Shown: in pieces, positions 1 to 12,331 of the stretch
Position numbering within the stretch: the stretch's first letter is position 1
Layout: every line of letters starts with the position of its first letter
From: Dromaius novaehollandiae
Lineage: Eukaryota; Chordata; Aves; Casuariiformes; Dromaiidae
Assembly (NCBI RefSeq): GCF_036370855.1
Contig: NC_088098.1
Location: 134,498,721 to 134,562,720, forward strand
Reading direction: 5' to 3'
Length of the DNA: 64,000 bases
Notes under the pieces: model-generated
The model's input: only the letters and a program-made list of their open reading frames with translations
What the model was told of the DNA's origin: nothing
The model's database searches: none
Program-made: the position numbers and the translations under genes

Positions 1-3000
1 CAGCAGTCAGCTCCAAGTTGCCTAACCCTGTTTCAAGCTTCTGCTAAGCCCTGATAGTGAATCACGGGATGGGTGCTATGGCACTCTCCTGGCTTTTTGC
101 AGTAGTGACAGCAAGCTGGATAATGGCTGCCTCTTTCTCAGCACTTGCTGTCCTATAGCCAGTTATAAACTACTCCCTCTGTCAGTCTTTCAGTACGTGC
201 AAAAGCACTGGAGAGAGTGCACTGGTTATAAAAGCAAAGCATATTAAAGCTGGGTGGCAAGCAGCTTTCCATTTTGCGACACCTTTTTTAAGGCTTTCTG
301 TATTGGTTCCTTTCTCAAGGGGAAAAAAAAAAACCTTTAGGAAGAGGGCAGGGAAGAAAATGGGGCCCTTCTGTGTACATTTACCCCCAGAAAACAAACC
401 ACAAGTGAAGAACAACAAAATCACCAGTTCAATCAACAAATGTGAAACAATTTGCAGCAGGGAATTGGGGGATCCAGGTTGAAAACTTGTGTGCCGTTTA
501 GGTCCCTCATTCCAGATCAATGTGTTAAACACTGCTTATTTTGGAAAAGGTATTTTTCTATTAATTCTCCATGAAATTTTCCACTTCAGAAAGTTGTGGC
601 ATCAGTGGACACCAAAAAAGTTTTGGTGTCAATGGTGTCTTTAACCACAAAATCCCACACCTTTAAAAACATTTATAAAAAATTTTATTCAACTTTACCA
701 AGAAAGTTGCAATTGCTTGAGCAAGGCAGAGCTGATGTATATAACACTGTGCATAACATTCTTTCAGTTTCATATATAAAAAGTTATTTTTATGTAAACG
801 TTAGCCCTTGGCTTGATTTCACTAGCATGTTATGCTGAGTTGTGACTTGACATTTAAAACTCTTGATGGTAATAAAGCACTGATTACAGCTTTGCAATTT
901 GTATTGACATGGGCAAGTCCTGTTCAGCAACATGACTGCTGATTGTAGTTATAGTGGCAGCTATTACCACTGTTGTTCTTAGCTTTGCTTCTTTCCACAA
1001 TCCCTTACAAAAAACGTTGGAAAACTACCCTTCAGAATATATCATATAAGATGAACCATTCCCTTTTCCTCCTCACTTCTTTTGTTTTCTTTTTCCCTAT
1101 TTTTAGTGATGCCTTTACTTTACTTTCCACACATATTTCATCCAGCTTTTCCTATTTACATCTCTTTGCCATGGGTAACTCTTCTTCATTTCATGAGGGT
1201 AAGGCTTCTTTTTCTGTTTCTTTTCTGTCCTGTCTTTACTTTCTTTGACAATGAATACCTAAATATTTTATAGACAACCTAATGTGTACTTAGCTATTAC
1301 AGACTTTTTAAATTAAAAGTTGCAGCTGAGTGTATTGTAACAGACAATCTTGCACGATAGCATTGACATGGAATATAATCATTATAGTTTCTGTTATTTT
1401 ACCATGAAAAATTTTAGTGATGTATGTGCAGTATACAATCTGTATGTGCTGCTTATCAATGCTGTGTTTGTTAATGCGTTCTTACAGTCAGATGATGCCA
1501 TCACAAAGTTTAATGTGTATATTTTGTTGTGATGTCTGTACATGTAACAAAATAGAAGATATTCAGCAACATTCTAGGCTAGTTTTCTAGTCTGAAGTAG
1601 AAAAAAAACCCAGAAATTTGAAAAGCAGTCACTGATTCTCAATGGGACTTGCACTGCCATGTCATCCAACATTTGTCTCCAGTATTGCTGTGGTTAAATC
1701 ACAGTAGTTTTATCTGTTTAAAGTCTCACATACAGACTCCTATTCTGGAATGACAGTGGCTTTTGGGGCTTAGTTTAAAATGCTTCCAAAGCAACATAAG
1801 CTACGCTCGAAGTGCTGCTCTACCCACAGAAAAGTAGTCCATATGGAGAAGTATATTGATGTAAACAGTTTAAATTCACATAACTTGACTTTCAGATTGT
1901 GTATTTGTTTTTAATTTCACAAAAAAAATATTTCTGAGGGCTAGTGATATGACAAGAAAACAACTAGTGCATTTAATAGCTTATTGGATCAAGCACTAAT
2001 GCTCCCAGAAAATTACTGAATTATTCCAATTAATTAGGGGTATTGAGTTCTTTCTGCAATGTAAGTGAAGATTAATCCTAATTCTTTTAACTATGCGCAC
2101 ACTGTGGAATACTGCAGTCCCAGTAAAGGCTTGCATATCCAAAATAGGAATGCTTTGAAAGAGCATTTAAAATCATATGGATTTAAGCTAAGTAATTTAA
2201 AGAATAAGCCAGGAACAAATAAAAATAATTTGTGTGCTGTGGAAATGCTCAGTTAATCCACACAAGAAACAGTCTCTTTGTGCTTTGCAAAAAGACTGAG
2301 TGAGCTGCACAGGCACTTCCCATACAGAGCCAAGTGGACACAGCTCTCCAGTATTTTTCCTGGCTCTTTATGCATTTTGCATATTAGTTATGAAAGCAGT
2401 TAATAATCTTCAGCAGTGCTAACAAAAGACACATATGCGTTTGTTGATTCCTGCTGAAACATAGTGTTGGCATGCATTTTTTTTAAGAGATTCCCTGAAA
2501 ATTAGTTAATTTGAGCACATTTTTCAGAGTTTCCTCAGACTTAAATCTTCAGAGCCCTTCCTGATGGCTCACGGAGTACTGGCTGGACCCATACTGTTAG
2601 CCGTACCCTTTTTCTTTCTCTCCCCCCAACCCTGGTGCGAAGTGGCTGGAAGAGTAATTAAAAATACTCTTCTTTTAAAAAAAATCTAAGAAAAAAACAA
2701 AATAAGCTGTATATTGTGTTTCCTTGAGCTGTATCTGTAGTTGTTCCAGAGCTATTATAAGCTCATATTTGTTAGCAGAGGATCTTTGCAGCTCTGAATG
2801 GAAGAAAAAGTGATCTAATAAGATTTGGCCCACACTAGGGAAAAAGTCTGAGACTCTTTCCAGTAAAAAGTTGTAGAATGGAGCATTTTTGTATTTAAAT
2901 TGCAAGCCATTATACTGTAAGACATTATAATTATTTTGCCTGAAGACATAAAGTAAAACTTGGAGAAGGCAAAATACCAGTGAATGTAAGGGGTCGAGGA

Positions 3001-6000
3001 CAGAGTGTGAATTATATAATGAAGACAGAAATCTGCCTAAAACTGTTATTTCCTTCTGTGCTACTGTTCATATTCATTTTAACATAGCAAAGCAAAGGAG
3101 CAGAATTACACAAGTGTGTTAAGTTGTAATATTTATGTCAACGAATTAAAATTACCCATAAACACAGATGTGAATTGTAAATATTGTAATCAGGGATATG
3201 GTAATAGTCCATAAAATGGTCTAATTGGGTCTCTTGCACTGGAGGGTCCTGAAAAAGGCAGTAAAACAGAAATTTAAACCATTCTCTACATGTGTCAAAT
3301 TGAGGTGCCTGAAAACAGCATATCCATTTCTTCTAGCTCAGTTTTCTTGACCTTTCAGTTCTTCCTTGGCATCTTCTGAATTGTTAAAAATAAAATCCTT
3401 GTGAGGACACCGGCAAGCGGTTAGCAAAGCTCATTACAGCAACTTTCTACATTCAGCTCTTCAGCTGACAAAACTCAGAGTTAAAATGTGAGAAGATAAT
3501 TGTATACTGTAGGAAAGGTACAGTAGCTGTTGCAGACAGCCAGATGGGCAAGCTTCCTTCAGCCAGAGCAAGGAGCCAGGTGGGCAGGCCTCCCAGGTAC
3601 ATTGCAGTAAAACTCTAAAAATTCTCCTGCTAAAACCCAAATCTTAAAATAGAGTCTGCAATTAATAATGGATGAGATTCTGCTCCTCTGACTCTGCTAA
3701 GAGTATAGCTGTATTCCTTGAAGGGTAAAGGGCTGCTCAGCATGGGGAAAGTGGCACAGTCTGGGCACTTGAAGTACTTAAAATAATTGTGGTCTTCTGA
3801 AAGTTCCCAATAGTATGCAGATTCTTGAGTGAGTTAGTGTTTCTTAATTACTGCTGTGTATTGGATGGACATTAATTAGTGCAGATGATTTCATTTGCAG
3901 TATCTCTGTCTCATCTGTTGCATGCAAAGTTTTCAGGCATAATATATTTAAAGACAGTATACCATTTCACTAGCCTGTTGTCAGTCTTTTAAATGCATTG
4001 AGTATGATGATGAAATGAAATCTACCCCTGTGGCTTTTATGACATTATCTTCCTTAAATGAATTGAGTGCTGCCTTTGCCTCATTTATTCCAGCTCTGCT
4101 GTATTTCTCTTCTATGAAGTCTAGCCATTAACATTCTGAATATATTGGTTCTGGTATTATCAATCACTTTCCATTTCAGTTTACTCAAGGTGAAATCTCT
4201 CTGCTAATGCAAAAAGCTTTCCATCTTCATCATGTATAAATGACTTTGTCCAAAGAGTAAAAACCCTAACTTGAAGATAAAATTAAAGCCTAGCCATGTT
4301 TTTTGCCAAAATAATAAAGGCGAGTGAAGGGAGGAGGAGGAAGCAGAACCTTTTAACTTTTTGGTTTAGGGTGTTCTTTTGGAGGGATAGAAGGTTGTTT
4401 TACAAGTAGGAATAACTCTTATGAGCTCTGAACTTTTTCTCCAGATAATTGTTTATTTTTCTAAATCTGGATATTTTTTAAAACACCATCATCATGTTTT
4501 AAATACTTATGTCTCCAAATGAACATAGCAATGGAGAATAATATCCTATTCTTAACTGTCATGGAGACATGCCAGGGAATAATTCTTGCACAGCTAACAT
4601 TTTTCGTTTTCATTAACTGTATTTGCTCAGTAAGCCAGATATTTACTCATATATTAGAATTGCGCCCATGTCTTTCTCCCCATCTCATGAATTAGCTCAA
4701 GAATTACCAGCTTGATCAGCAAGACAGTGATAATGATGAATGCATCTATTTATTTGTAGAACAAGTATCACTTAATTTTTAATTAGGAGATGTCACTGCT
4801 ATTTGAAGGGTGACTTCTATATGTTCAGTAGAATGTCCTTTACTGATTTTTATTAACAGTAGAGAAAGCTGGTCCACTGGATGATAATGCTGCCTGACTG
4901 GCAATTAATATGACTTTGAATACAGTAGATGGGACTTTATTTTTAATGGCCTCTCCTAGGGCCCAGCCCAGGAAGGCTGTACATTTTGCCTAGTACCTAG
5001 ATTTAAGCTCCCAATTTCTGATAGCTACAAAAATACACATCAAAGTCAAATGCCTGCATTTAATGACCTCAATGAATATAATGTAGAATATAACACCCAT
5101 ATAGCCTTACTTTCCATTAACAAAAAATAGTCAGTAAAATAACCAGTATAAGTGAATTCATTACTGAATCTACAGCATAGAGGATAGTAAGGCAGAGGTC
5201 TCTTGCATGATTGTGTTCCTCATTTTTCTTTACCAGTTTACTAGATGGGATTTTCTTGAATGAATACTTCATAGGTCATGACTGTGGAAGGTGGTGGTAA
5301 TCTTGGATGCAGAGATGATTGGGAGAGAAACACGCATCTAAATAAGGAGAACAAAAAAAGGGGGATAAAGGGCATATGGAAGTACTGGAAATGGATTTTC
5401 TATTTTAGCATTGTACCAAGTTTCATCCCTTACACTTAAATAGAATTTCATTTGTAGTATCAGCTGAGTGGCTGTGATTTCACTAGTTTGGCAGCAGGTT
5501 TTACCTGTGGACCTTTTCCAACCTCTGCTCTGCTCTTTTTTAAATTCAATGCAGGTATAGACTGCCTTAGTTTATTTTTTTGGCTATCAGAAATGCGTTC
5601 AGAAGTGGAAAAACTGGACTATTGCTAAATTTCTTCCCATTATTTTTGATAAGAGAAGCTTTGTGCAGAAATGTTCATGTTTCAAGGTATTAATAAAATG
5701 TGTGAAGCAGATTTTATTTGCAAATGCTCGTGGGTCTCATGGACACAAATTCATACCCTCTTTTGCTTTCGATCAATACATTTTTATAATTGGAACACAA
5801 ATATTTTATTATTCTGATCAAACAGAACTCTAGGTAACGATTAGTTTATTTAAGCCAAAGGAACACACACAATTAATGACTGCGCTATTTTTTTCATTGG
5901 TTGTGCTCCATTTTAGTGCAGTTACTTACCTTTTGCAAGAACAGAGGAAGGAACAGTGGAGCTTACGATGGCAGTGGCAAAAGAGAGAGGGAGCAGGCAT

Positions 6001-6153
6001 GTAAGGGAGCATTCTTAGGCTTAAGGATAACTCCAGCCAATTTACTGTCCCCCGAAGAAGTAGTCTCCTCTTGGCCTCACTTTTAGCTGTTTATATCAGT
6101 TCTTTGAGACTTCTTTCAACACAAGTGTTGGTGTGGCCAGGCACACGCTGGTG

Positions 6154-6243
6154 GAAAATAAGCTGGATTTAAATTAATTCGGAGAAAACAAATAGTGAAA
6201 ATTAGCGAAAATAAGCTGAATTTAAACTAATGCGGAAAAAAAC
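6154..6243. repeat. Imperfect direct duplication, ~37-bp units offset by 53 bp
   Basis: The block beginning GAAAATAAGCTGGATTTAAA at 6154 recurs with a few substitutions from 6207 (GAAAATAAGCTGAATTTAAA). Both copies continue into an AATTCGG/AATGCGG-like segment and an A-rich tail. It looks like a local slippage duplication in intron sequence. Confidence 0.7.
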
Positions 6244-6903
6244 CCAATTAGGTTGGAAAGAGTGGCTGGGGACAGAGGGAGAGATTGCTTCAGCCAGCAT
6301 TTTTACTGATGTACACAAGCTTTATGTGTTTATACAACCGAGTGCATATTTTTTGATGGCAATATTTTCTTGCTGTGCAACTTAACAAAGTAACATAGAG
6401 TGATGAAAGCAAAGATAATTTATTAAAATATGTCATTGATTTGCTGTGTGATCTTAAGCAAGTCATTTAGCTATCTCATGCCTCAGCTTCAAACTGAGTG
6501 TTACTGGAAAGCAGCCTCTCCCATGTGAGCTAAATTTTTTCCAGAAGATAAATTTTTATTTCCATATCTTTTCTCCCCAAATGCTGAAATTCTGTAGGAC
6601 TCTAGATAGGTTTTGTATAATCCATTGATGTCAGCTCATTCTTACTTTAAAAGCACTGTAGGCTCACCTGATCTGTGGATATATTTGAAGCTTTGGATTG
6701 TCAGATCGTCAATGACAGACTTTACGGCATACCTTAGGATGCAGGCTGCAATGGTCAATAAAAAAGCAAAGGGAGAAATACCTGGTAGAGGACAGTGGGG
6801 TCACTGGTTATATATAGGAAGAGTTACTCCAAAAATAGAGTCATGTTTGGAGGTGAATAACCTTAGACTATTTTAGGGCTACTGAAAGAAGTCTCTCTCT
6901 CTT

Positions 6904-6924
6904 CCCCCCCCCCCCCCCCCCCCC
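6904..6924. repeat. Poly-C tract (C21) after a CT run
   Basis: Twenty-one consecutive C follow a (TC)n stretch. The minus strand is therefore an uninterrupted G21 run, able to form G-quadruplex. Homopolymers this long are prone to length polymorphism and sequencing error, so the exact length should be treated with caution. Confidence 0.9.
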
Positions 6925-8161
6925 ACCGGAGATGAAAGAATATTACTAAATAAAGAATGTCTGGTCCCTTTTAACTCTTAGCAGGCAAATCATGAGTACT
7001 TGGAATCAGTTTGCGCGTCCTTCAGTGTGCATAGTTTATTGACCCATGAACAGGTTTTTCCATTGGATAATGTTGTGTGAGGGTTGTAATATGGCAACAA
7101 ATCTTCAGAGATTCGTTGTTTTTTAACAGCTATGAATATTAGGTGCCCAGTATGTATAACTATTAACGGCTGTTTTTTCATACGTGTTGTGCAATAAAAA
7201 ATAGCCTCTGAATAATAAGTAGACTTTCAGCATTTGATTCGTGTCTGAAAGCAGTTTTACAGAACTTTGGATCTGTCGGGTCTTTAGTGTCTCTTGTATG
7301 TTTTCTGTGTAATTTCCGCTTAACATACGCAGTGGATTATTTTGAAATTGAGGTAGCTGAAATTGATATAACCCATAAAAGTAGATGAATGGTGTTAAGC
7401 CATTTGATTCAGGCATGTATTCACAAGCTGCATTATTCCTTCACCCATCACATCACTCTTTCATGTAAACATGCTACCATGTGGCTGGATTCAGTAAACT
7501 AACACTCCCCCAGTGTATCCCACTAACCACAAAGGCAGTCAAGACTTTATTCCGGTAGACTTGCTTTTCCTGGGATCTCCTTCAGTTTCAAGAGTTTTGT
7601 GGTGTTTTACTTATCTTAAGCTCTGGGCTGTCGACGATACTCCTCTCTACAGTTTCGTGATCCCTCCCAGCCCAATCATTCTGTTTCTGTGATCCCCTAA
7701 GCAATGGTGTGGGCTGTGGCAAGTGTAGCGCTGGCATTACAGTTCTTGAGGCAATGCATGCGCTGTCTTCAGTCTCCAAATATTCAGTAGAAAAATCTAC
7801 GAATCTAATAGCAAGAAGGAACTTTTGAAATTGCATTTTCGATTTCATGCCGCAGGACCAGTGTTGTCATTTAGCTTTCACTGTACTGGGTGCAAACAAA
7901 ACCAAAGGCCGCTCTAGCATTCCCCTCTGCTTTATTGTGCTTGAGATGGAAGGGTAAGTGTGCTTGGCAAGGGTGACTGGACTACAGCTGTCTTGACTTC
8001 CAGTTTTTTGTTAGTGACAGCATGGTGGCTAAATGTGTAAAATACTGTGACACAATGGGGAAAATGGGATTTGATTTCTTTGAAATTTAAAAAAGTTCTG
8101 ATTCTTTCCCTTTGAGAACATCCATCAGAAAATCAAATCAATTCTATTTTATATTTTTAAG

Positions 8162-8271
8162 ACCTGGAAGGTTTTGACTCTGTAATACCAATTGCTGAGA
8201 AGCTTAATCATCCAACTACAACTAGACCAAAAGCTACTGGCAGGAGACCACCCTCCCAGTCTCTCACATCT
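8162..8271 (+). CDS. SH3KBP1: SH3KBP1 coding exon (linker, DLEGFDSV...SLTS)
   Basis: The first two bases complete an Asp codon begun in the exon outside the window. They are followed by 36 codons reading [14 protein letters not shown]... and ...[11 protein letters not shown], then the donor GTAAGT. The acceptor AG is at 8160-8161 after a T/A-rich tract. The segment belongs to the Ser/Pro/Lys-rich linker between the third SH3 domain and the coiled coil. It matches human SH3KBP1 at [16 protein letters not shown]. It is predicted to be disordered, and the basic-proline stretch is compatible with SH3 binding (inference). The exit phase is 0. Confidence 0.92.
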
Positions 8272-9564
8272 GTAAGTTAATTTTCCTTTTCTTTCAAAAA
8301 GATTTTATTCCCTGGTTTTTTTTTCCTTCTACTGTCTGTGTTCCTTAGTACTTTCACCTACATTTACACAGCCATTTCTTCACACATACAGGGAGGCAGA
8401 GAAATGCAGCTCAGGAAAATCAGTGTCAAAAATCTGCCAGTGTTTTGAATACTAACGTTTAAAACAGTCCTTTCCTTATAGGAGTTTTACCCCTTGTTTG
8501 GGTGCTGCCAGGTATTTCTTGCCAACCATGACCAAGGCCAGAAAAATCCTTCATAAAAATCTTTGGAATAAACCAATTTGTGCTAATATCAAGGATTTTG
8601 AAAGCATTTCCCAAAGGAAATTCCTTGTTTTCTCTAGGACACTTAACAGATTTTTAGGACAAATAGACCACTGTCAGCCTTCAACAGCCGTCATGCACCA
8701 TCATGCATTTCTTCTTATTAAGCTCACTATTGTAAATGTAAGAGTGATTTAAATTTCACTCTCTAATATGCATCTTAAGCTGGCCTCATAAACCATTCTT
8801 TGGAAACCAATGCTCAGTTTTTCAGTGCCTTTTTCTTTTGGATTTGGGGTTTGCTTTCATGCTTTTTGCCTTCTGGGGTATCGGAATGAGAGCGACTACT
8901 CAAGGTTACCCATGTTCTTATTGCTGGAAAAAAACAAAGCGGAGGGAGGCTAAAAACATTGCTGTGAAAAGCTTTCAAAATTGGCTATGTCCATAAATAC
9001 AGTAACCCAAAAGACGAGCTGAAAGGTTTTTCTTCCCCTGTAAAATCTATGGGGAAAGAGACAAAGGGTGGAAAAAACCTGCCCCTCATTTGCAGCCTTA
9101 CAAAGTGGTGGTGTGTAAGGCAGCACTGTAGCGCCGGCAGCACGCGCAGGTAGCAGCGCAAGTCCTCTGAAGGAGCTGCGCACAGAGCTGCCCAGGCGGC
9201 CGACCTGACATCCCCGCAGTGCAGCGCATAGTCGCTAGCCAAATAGGGAGAGCTCTTCTTGTGGACAGGAATGTGCTTTCATGTTATAATATAATCAATG
9301 CAAAAGTGTACCTTGACATTGAATCCAGCTCTAAGTATTTCCCTTTCCGTGACTGCTTTGAATGCTTTCTAGCCTTGAAAACATGACTTAAAAAAACAAA
9401 GTGGGGTAGTGTCTTGATTGTAAGCTTTGTTACTCTTGAAAATGGTAACTTTAAAAAAAGTTATCAAATAAATGCTTTTCTTCTATGTTAAATTCTTATT
9501 CAATGAAAATATCTGCATTTCTTCCCCCTCTCGGTGTGTGTGTGTTTGTGTTTTGTCTACATAG
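8272..9564 (+). other. SH3KBP1: SH3KBP1 intron with a small CpG-rich patch
   Basis: Ordinary intron bounded by GTAAGT and CATAG. The one anomaly is a CpG-dense stretch at about 9115-9245 inside otherwise AT-rich sequence. No splice-flanked open exon is visible there. Confidence 0.85.
9115..9245. other. Intronic CpG-rich patch
   Basis: About 130 bp holding many CG dinucleotides (e.g. GCGCCGGCAGCACGCGCAGG) within AT-rich intron. It could be an eroded GC-rich repeat or a small regulatory element. It is not a convincing exon: the open frames across it run on the minus strand and lack recognisable similarity. Confidence 0.45.
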
Positions 9565-9690
9565 TCCTCCCTTTCAAGCCCGGATTTCTTTGACTCGCCA
9601 AGTCCTGAAGACGAGAAGGAGGAACATGTTTCCATTACACAGAAAACTATTGAAGTGTCAAGGAAATCAAGAACGGTTACAATATCACAA
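9565..9690 (+). CDS. SH3KBP1: SH3KBP1 coding exon ([16 protein letters not shown]...)
   Basis: A 42-codon exon, phase 0 at both ends, with acceptor ACATAG and donor GTAAGT. It encodes [20 protein letters not shown] followed by a Lys/Ser/Thr-rich part ending RTVTISQ. The acidic Ser/Pro patch and the TVTISQVS junction match mammalian SH3KBP1. The first half is better conserved than the second, as expected for a disordered linker. An exon with both ends in phase 0 could be skipped without a frameshift; nothing here shows that it is. Confidence 0.93.
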
Positions 9691-12059
9691 GTAAGTTAAT
9701 TGGAATGCCTTTTCTTAACCTTATGGCGTGCATTTTAATTTTTAAAATATTATTCAAATACTTATTTCTAAAATTTAATCCAATAGTCACCTTGGTAACT
9801 AGCCCTTTGAAGAAGCTTAAAAAATATTAAGATTTTTCCACGTTTGAAATGCAGGATTAAAGTGAATGGCACAGTTAAAATGTCTCCGTTACTATACTGT
9901 GAAAAAATCCTTCTAGTGTAAGTACATTTTATAGAATCAGAGACAGTAGGAAAGGAAATTTCAGAAGCAGCAGCCTTTTTTGCAGCTGTAAATTGAGTTT
10001 ACAATAGGAGAGTCTGTGAGTAGAGAAAATTCATCTCTTTGGCCCACTCTAAGTATATGTGAATTTAAATTTGCAAGTATAAGCACCTTTTATACCGATA
10101 TAACTCTGTCCATCTTACCGGCTTGTGCCATTCTTACTGTAAATTGATATAAAACTGTAAAACAATAAGATATTACAGGAAGTTTGTAGATCAGGCTCTA
10201 GAGGTTGGAGCTCTTTTTGTACGTGTTGATACTTTTCATAATACAGACATTATGTGCTTATAGTATAACAGTTATTTGAAAGATGAAGGCATGCACATCT
10301 GTGATCAAGTTACAAAGGTAATGTTTTGCTGTATAGCTCCCTCTTCTGGGAGCACTTGAATTAACGAATACTCTTGGGCCAACATTTGTAAATGATATGC
10401 TGGCATGACAACTGTATGTAGATGTGCCTGTAAAATGAGAATACTGCTGTCAGAAGGTAGCTGCAAATGGCCATTTAAGCTCTGAAATAAGGTGTTGAGT
10501 GTGGTTGACTCCAGTTGTGGTTTGCTTGCTTGCTTCAGGTTTGAAATTGGCCTAACATCTCTTTTCTGTCCAAAAGAAACATACGTTCTGTAAAGATTCA
10601 ATAGCAATGTAAGGATTATTATCTATGAAAGGTCTGATTATAGGTGCACATTACTCACCTATGCACACACATACAAAATGTTAAAAGAATTAAATTATTA
10701 ATGTCACAAAGTCAAGCATCGAAGCCACTGCAGTGATTTAATGCCATTTTTGTTTTTATGCTCTCACTGTTTTTCCACAGAAGCCTTGTTTATGCAGTGC
10801 TTGTCTGGGATGGGCTCTGTACTCAGTCCCACTCATGTAGTGGGAAAGATTGTTTTCTGCAGAACTCAGTGGATCCCTGTCTTCCCTCCCCACCACAATT
10901 TCTCCTGATTTTCATCAGACTACTAACTTTCTTTCAGTTCCTTTGTCCAGCTAATGCTACTGCCCTGGTCCTCAAATCTTCTCTCACAATATATCTCCTT
11001 CAGTTTCCATACCTCTTTTTCCTCAGTATCTTGCCTGGTTTGCCATTCAATTTCAGTGTCTCTTTCCCCAAGAGAAGTTGGAAGGTTGTCTGGTGTTTTT
11101 GTCTTACTCTGGGCCAAATCAGATTTTCAGATACTGCTGGTTGATATCATAAAATGTACATCTTAGCACTACCAAATAACAATGTAATAAATAAATAAGA
11201 CTCACCTTAGTTGCTCTTATGATAACTGTACTTGTACACACTTATGTGTATGCAATAAAGTGACTAGTCATATATGTTAGGTGGACTTCAGATCTTCTAT
11301 ACCTTCTCTGATGTAGAGGGCATTGGATTGCAGTTCAGGAAGCCAGGCGTCCTTCTGAGCTAAGCTGCAGGTTTTCAGAGTGACTAGGTTAATACTGCCT
11401 TTGATAGTTGCAAGGGTTATCACACGCTTCAGTTAACATTGGACAGTACAGTGAAGTTACGTAATTCTTACATTTCTTATTAGTATATTATCACTCTGAA
11501 GTCATGGGGTTTATTTGTCTTTATAGGTCATACCAACAAGCAGACTTAAGGAATGTTTACGTCTTCTTGTAATTCTAAGGGGAAAGTGTAACACATTTCT
11601 TATTTTTAAAACAATAATGGGCGTCATAGAAGAATCCTTCAGTGGTTAGTTGGAAGCTGGAATCTGGACACTACTGCTTTGTGCTCTGAAAGACACATCC
11701 ATGGGTGTTGGCATATTCTCGTGAACTTCTGGGAGAGACACTGAGTATCTGTCATTCAGAGCTCATTTCACTGTTGTGCCCACGATCTCGGAAACACTTT
11801 TTCCTGGTTGGTTGTAACAACTGTGGAAACTCCTGCTGAAACTGTCTGATCTTATGGGTCTGGATTGGACCCCCTGTGATACATATGTACAAAGATAATT
11901 TGACTGACTGTTGCCTCTATCATACTTTGGCCAATACTGTCTATGTTTGCTTTTGGACTTTCAACGTTACTACAGAGCAGTAAAGTGCTTAGTATTTGTT
12001 AGAGGTCAGCTTTTCATAAAACTTTCTCCACATGTTAAAAGTGAGTCTTTTTGTTACAG
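9691..12059 (+). other. SH3KBP1: SH3KBP1 intron
   Basis: A 2.4-kb intron from GTAAGT to TTACAG. I see no recognisable repeat or exon. The open frames at 10305-10607 (minus) and 10758-11144 (plus) show no family resemblance; the second lies in a pyrimidine-rich stretch that lacks stop codons by composition. Confidence 0.85.
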
Positions 12060-12331
12060 GTATCTGAAAATAAAACTTCCTTGCCTCCAAAACCAGGAGG
12101 TTTGGCTAGTGGCAGTAATGTACAAGCATCGCTATCGCCTTCACCATCACCTGGATTTCATTCAATTGCTATGGGAACAACAGGCCACAGGTCAAATTCC
12201 CCATCCCTGTTTGGTACTGAAGGAAAGCCAAAGACTGAACCCTTGAGCCAAGGTCAGACTGCCCTGGAGGAGCTGAGAACACAAGTTAGGGAGCTAAGAA
12301 CCATTGTTGAAACAATGAAAGACCAGCAAAA
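12060..12331 (+). CDS. SH3KBP1: SH3KBP1 coding exon (linker end and start of coiled coil)
   Basis: The largest exon here: 90 codons plus two bases, acceptor TTACAG, donor GTAAGT at 12332. It begins [20 protein letters not shown] and passes through a Ser/Pro-rich, less conserved piece. It then reads [16 protein letters not shown], nearly identical to human SH3KBP1. The last third, from [20 protein letters not shown] onward, has heptad-spaced Leu/Val/Ile and opens the C-terminal coiled coil used for self-association. PPKP is a short proline motif of the kind bound by SH3 domains. The open frame visible from 12051 simply extends this exon backwards into the intron. Confidence 0.95.

Larger units (their letters stand above)
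1..8161 (+). other. SH3KBP1: SH3KBP1 intron (5' end outside window)
   Basis: AT-rich sequence with no exon that I can support; I looked for the linker exon expected before DLEGFDS and did not find it. It ends in a pyrimidine-rich tract and AG at 8160-8161. It contains a 21-C homopolymer at 6904-6924 and a ~37-bp imperfect direct duplication at 6154-6243. Short open frames here (e.g. 596-838, 973-1248) have no recognisable protein and look like chance. Confidence 0.75.
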
